The notes beneath the pieces were generated by a model. It did no database searches. It had not been told where the DNA came from and saw nothing but the letters and a program-made list of their open reading frames with translations. A DNA stretch of 64,000 nt, taken from Rhinopithecus roxellana. Its lineage: Eukaryota; Chordata; Mammalia; Primates; Cercopithecidae. The stretch spans positions 25,679,936 through 25,743,935 of the forward strand of contig NC_044568.1 of the NCBI RefSeq assembly GCF_007565055.1, written 5' to 3'. This document shows positions 59,799 through 64,000 of the stretch, in pieces; position 1 is the first letter of the stretch, and each line of letters starts with the position of its first letter. Position numbers and translations under genes: made by a program.

Positions 59799-60063
59799 AT
59801 GCCAAAGTGCTCACACGAACCAAGGAAAAGCCATATGTGGACTTAGTGAGAAGGCGGCTGTCTACAAGCCCAGAAGAGAGCCCTTACTAGAAACTGAATC
59901 AACCAGAACATTGAACTCAGATTTCTAGCCTCTAACCTGTAAGAAACTAAATTTCAGTTGTTTAACCCACCCAGTCTGTGGTATTTTGTTATGGTAGCCC
60001 AAGCAGACTTATACAAATGGATGGGGACGGAGGGGTACCTGGGTAACATGAAAATGGACCAGG

Positions 60064-60376
60064 AGGCTGGGCATGGTGGCTCATACTTGTAATCCCAGAA
60101 CTTTGGGAGGCCGAGGCAGGCAGATCACTTGAGGTCAGGAGTTCAAGACCAGCAGTGGCCAACATGGTAAAACCCCATCTCTAGTAAAAATACAGAAATT
60201 AGCTGGGTGTGGTGGTATGACCCTGTAGTCCCAGCTACTCGGGAGGCAAAGCCAGGGGAATTGCTTGAACCCAGGAGGTCAAGGTTGCAGTGAGCTGAGA
60301 TGGTACCACTGCACTCCAGCCTGGGCGATGGAGCGTGAGACTGTGTCTCAAATAAACAAAAAAAAAAAAAAGAAAA
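60064..60376 (+). repeat. Alu with target-site duplication
   Basis: Sense Alu flanked by "AAAATGGACCAGGA" and "AAAATGAACTAGGA". Confidence 0.88.
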
Positions 60377-63300
60377 AGAAAATGAACTAGGAATTTATTC
60401 TGAGGTCTCCTGGTTCAGGTAACTGTATGGCTGGTGAAGTTGTTTGCTGGCAGTGGAGGTGGGTGAATGGGCGAAGGCAGGGTTTGTAGTGTTGAATGAC
60501 ATTTGCATAGACATATCCAGACAGAAGTGGAATATTCAGACCCAGAACTCAGAGTTGAGGTCCGGATTGGAGCAGGTTTGAGAATTATTCGCGTGTAGGT
60601 GGACTCTTGGGAGTGACTACATTTTGTCAGATCACTTACGCTTTCTTTCTTCTTCAATTGGTCCATTCTAATTCTAATTTCTTGTTATGTAAGATAGCTT
60701 TTGTCTTTTATATTTTTGTAAAAATCAGATATTCTCCTTTGCTTTAAAAAAGCACAGTTGTGCACAACTTTCCCCAATTTTTACATGACTTTGTTTTCCC
60801 CTACTTGTAGAGAACAAGTCTTGTTTAGGAGCATAACTGATGCGGTTAGAATCTACTTGTGCGGTTAGAATTGCACAATTTTTTGAGACTCATTTTGTCT
60901 TCAATATTTGTGATGTCAGTTCTCCTGTCATTCTTACACAATATCAGAATAACATATCTCCCTTCACTTCAGCTTATTGGATAATTTATAATTCAAAATT
61001 TAAACTAGCAAATGCTTATTTCTTTCCCTCAGAGTTGAACTTGAAAGGCACAGTGTGTTTTCTTTAGTTCTAGGCTGAGCTGTTTTTTCATTTCTGGAAA
61101 CTTTTCTTATATTATTTCTTTCCTGATGTCTCCTTTATGTGTTCCTCATCCATTCATCTCTCTCTTCTAGGACTACTTTAGGGCTGTGATACAATTTTTC
61201 CATTTTCCAAATCAGTTACTTGGTCCTCTGTTTTCTTTGTCTACATTTTAGGTTTCATGTCTTACCTTATCCTCAACATCAGTAATTTCTTTGTTCTATT
61301 TGTTTCTGTTAATGCCAATTACTACTTCCAGGTGTTTTCCAATTCTTTTATCATTTTCACCATGGAATTAAGGCTATTGTTTTTTCTGATCTGTTTCTGT
61401 TAGTATTTTGTTGTTGTTGTTGTCATTTATTTCTTTCAAAGTAGTTATAATCCAGTTCATCTTCCTTGTTCCTTAGATTCCATCATTTAAAAAACAAATT
61501 AATTGACATTTATTGGGTGCCTACTGCATGCAGACACTGCTGCTCATCATTTAGTACTTGTAACTGTCTGCTTTCCTTCTAAGTTTAGTACAGCAGGATT
61601 CAGAATTCTTCAGTCACATCTGCTTTGGGCAGGTTCATGATTAATTAATTCATTTATTTTCTCTTGTTCCCCAAAAGATTCAAGATAACTTAAACTGTAT
61701 CCTATGTACAGTATGAGACTTTGTTTGTTTGTTTGTTTAAATAGGGAATTAGAGCTAAGGGAAAACAGAAAAAACAAGAGGCAGTCAGGCAGAGCTAGAG
61801 ATGCAGAAAGAGTGAGTGAGGTGAAGTCTCAGTCCAATGGTGGCCTCAGGTAGGCACAGAGATGTGTTTTATGACTGAGGCTTATCCTATTGAATTTTGT
61901 TGGTGGTGTTGAATGACACTTTGTTTTAAATTCTTGCTTGAATGGCTGCAGTGCAGAAGAGGCCCCCATGGCATCACTCCCTTGGCTAGCCCCCCTGGGT
62001 GGGAAATGCTTATATATATATCTTTCCCAAGGGGGACGGAATTGAAAAGAAAAGAAAAAATAAAAAGAGGCAGGATTATAGGTCATATGTGGGCTGGGGG
62101 CACATAAACAGTGTAACAGTGAACCCCAACCTCATGGTTCACCTTCCAAAACTCAGTATTGATTGAGCTACTCATTAGTTGTGTATTTCCTGCGCTCAGA
62201 ATCAGAGATTTTCCCTGTGTTGGGTGGCAACTGTAATCTGGTCGAGAGGAAGGCTTTTCAGGGGCTCTCTGTTCCCACAGAACTCGAGAGTGGCCTCATT
62301 TCACACTTCTTGGGAACTAGTTTTTCAAGTGACAGATTGATTGGTGTATGGGTGGTTACCAAAAAAGATTCTATTTTATTAGCTGTTTGTCTTGCAAAGT
62401 TAAATAGTTTTTAAAACTTTATCAAACTGTCATCATCTCCAGGGTTTAAAGTGTGCCCTCTGGCTTTGAGGGAATATCTCAGTCCCATAGGTGAGTCCCA
62501 TAGCCGTCATGTCCCAGTTTACCTCAAGTCATTGAGCAATGAGCCTGAGATGGGGCAGGTGAGCTCAGGCCTGTGGCTGCCCTAGTCTGGGCCCACTTAG
62601 GGGGTGACCCTGAGTGGCAGCTAGCTGAGCACCAAGGTGACAGACAGCTCTAAATTTCATCCCGGTGCCTAAACTGTCTTAAAAAAATACATCAAAGGAA
62701 AAGTAAAATCTAGACATTCCTATACATGAGAGACTATGTATATAGGTAATATTGCTTTTCTGTTGAGAAGGAAATAGAAAACATTTCACTTACTCTTTTT
62801 TTTTAAATTAAAAATGAGGAATATATCAAACAATGAAAAAGACCTTGGTTTCCTATTGTGGCAGTTAAAGAAGAGAGACAAACAGACTGAAAGTGGTTGA
62901 GGGAAGGCAGGGAGCAGAGTCCTGTCCAATGGGTGCCTCAGCTCAGCGTGCCTGGCCTGGGCAGCCCAGCCCTGCCCTTTCAGCCTCAGTGGGTGCAGCC
63001 CCTAGTTGTCTACTCTGTCCTTGGCCCCTCCCTTAGCCCCAAGTGTCCTGTCCAGAGTCAAGGCCAATTACTCCTAGCTCCTGAGTCCATTTCTGGTCCC
63101 TGCTCCCAACCTTTCCCTGGCTGTCATCTCCACCAGGGCCTCCTCCTGTCTTGCCTGCATTGAGCCCCTTCCCTCCCAATCGGGCTGAAGTCCGTGATCC
63201 CTACCACCAGCAGCTCTGAGCTCATTCTGCCCTTGTCGAGCATCTCCAAATCTCCCTCTATCCCCAGGATCAATCCTACCTGGCCTGGCTTGAGGGCCCC

Positions 63301-63379
63301 CAGTGACCAGGCCCCACCCTCCCCAGCCTCATTTGTGCCCCTCCCTTTCTCCCACTGATTTGGTCTGATGGCCCCGACC
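60377..63379. other. SMPD3 intron, AT- and T-rich
   Basis: Composition falls to AT-rich over 60640-61500 with no repeat I can name. A 12-base TGCGGTTAGAAT repeats at 60841 and 60859. (TTTG)n occurs at about 61722-61738. GC rises again after 62900. No exon is supported. Confidence 0.45.
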
Positions 63380-63530
63380 TCTAGCATTCACTGTTCCTGG
63401 AACATACCATGCTCTTTCACGCCTCCATGCCTTTGCACATGCTGTACCCTGTGTCTGGAACACCCTGGTGGTCCAGCTCCTCCAAGGCTTAGCATTAAAG
63501 CTTCCAACCCCCTCCCCTCAGTCTCACACC
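63380..63530. repeat. L2-like LINE fragment
   Basis: "GCCTTTGCACATGCTGTACC" and "GTCTGGAACACCCTGG" fit the common L2-type text. The 180-codon open frame on the - strand here is derived from it. Confidence 0.65.
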
Positions 63531-63894
63531 CCAGGGCTTTGTACTCCAGGCAGCCTAGAGCCCCCTCAGCTCCAAGCACAGGGCCCAGTCCCTGATAGAG
63601 GCCTTCTGGGAACCTTGGTGGAATCAATAAAGTGATTTCTAGCCAGGCGGGCACGTCTATCACCAGAAGGTTCAATTCCCTTTGTACACACCAGGGGGCA
63701 CAGCAGGAGCTGTGAGAACTACTCCCAATTGTTTGAATTAGTGCCTCAATGAGGCTACTTTCTCGTAAAACAAAAGAAAACAAAGCAAAAATGCAACATG
63801 GAGACTTGAAATCTAAAAACTGTGTGAACTCACGTGTATGTCGTGAGTGCCTATAGCTTACTGGAATCATCATCTTCATCAACATGATTATATC

Positions 63895-63995
63895 AAAAAT
63901 GTTTTGGGGCACCCACTGTGTGCCAGGCACTGTGTTCAGAGCATTCCATGCACAATGTCTTGTTTCATCCCCTAAGCAGCCTGAGGAGGGTAGGT
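63895..63995. repeat. L2/MIR-type fragment
   Basis: "ACTGTGTGCCAGGCACTGTG" to "TGAGGAGGGTAGGTATTA" matches a very common ancient mammalian repeat text, cut by the window end. Confidence 0.6.
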
Positions 63996-64000
63996 ATTAT

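Larger units (their letters stand above)
58358..60015 (+). mobile_element. MLT1A-like LTR (ERVL-MaLR), host of nested insertions
   Basis: Left part 58358-58453 begins TGTTATGGACTGAATGTTTG. It resumes at 59443 ("ATTAAGTTTGAAAGTGGTCA") and ends "CCCAAGCAGACTTATACA" at 60015, including "TCTTATAAGAAGAGATGCCA". The order matches MLT1A-type LTR consensus as I recall it. A DNA transposon and three Alus interrupt it. It is non-coding. Confidence 0.7.
25197..64000 (-). other. SMPD3: SMPD3 gene, 3' part (seven coding exons, 3' UTR, upstream intron)
   Basis: Neutral sphingomyelinase 2, a membrane phosphodiesterase that cleaves sphingomyelin to ceramide and phosphocholine at the Golgi and plasma membrane, with roles in bone and cartilage mineralisation and in exosome release. 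Seven coding exons join in phase to 1968 bases and 655 codons plus stop, exactly the length known for human. The first coding exon has a strong acceptor at 38835. Noncoding first exons and the promoter lie beyond 64000. Identity is certain. Confidence 0.97.

Noticed and set aside
63388..63930. 180-codon open frame on the - strand
   Set aside because: It coincides with L2-like repeat text; no protein family is recognisable.

Overview
This is a stretch of primate nuclear DNA. It has large introns with GT-AG boundaries and a dense load of Alu elements. Several Alus carry variants I associate with Old World monkey AluY lineages ("GGCTCAAGCCTG" at the 5' end, "GAGATCCG" in the right arm), so the source is probably a cercopithecid such as macaque, baboon or vervet rather than human; the species cannot be fixed. 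The two genes and their order match human chromosome 16q22.1: PRMT7 on the + strand, converging on SMPD3 on the - strand.

Region 1 (1 to about 24165) is the 3' part of PRMT7, a type III protein arginine methyltransferase. Thirteen coding exons are present, from the split codon of residue 131 (human numbering) to the stop. The exons encoding the SAM-binding N-terminus lie upstream of the window. All phases join without a break, giving 570 complete codons. The reading frame runs nine codons past the human C-terminus and through the gene's own AATAAA signal, which is the most striking coding observation here. The introns hold about 16 Alu copies, L1M-type pieces (two of them a tandem pair), a CA microsatellite and a GGGA-rich tract.

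Region 2 (24166 to about 25179) is a short intergenic gap between two converging poly(A) sites.

Region 3 (about 25180 to 64000) is the 3' part of SMPD3 (neutral sphingomyelinase 2) on the - strand. It contains a 3' UTR of about 2.85 kb, six short coding exons and one long first coding exon. Together they give an intact 655-residue protein with every catalytic residue I checked. The first coding exon carries a minimal start-stop upstream ORF (ATGTAG) in its 65-nt 5' UTR part. Everything beyond 38835 is upstream intron, with the noncoding first exons and promoter outside the window. This intron holds a solo LTR, an MLT1A-like LTR with a DNA transposon and three Alus nested in it, and several AT-rich non-repeat islands that could be regulatory.

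The two genes share no pathway: PRMT7 monomethylates arginines in histones and other proteins, and SMPD3 hydrolyses sphingomyelin to ceramide at membranes. They are linked only by tail-to-tail placement. I found no tRNA or snRNA gene, no CRISPR array, no intact mobile-element gene and no evidence for a previously undescribed multi-gene system.
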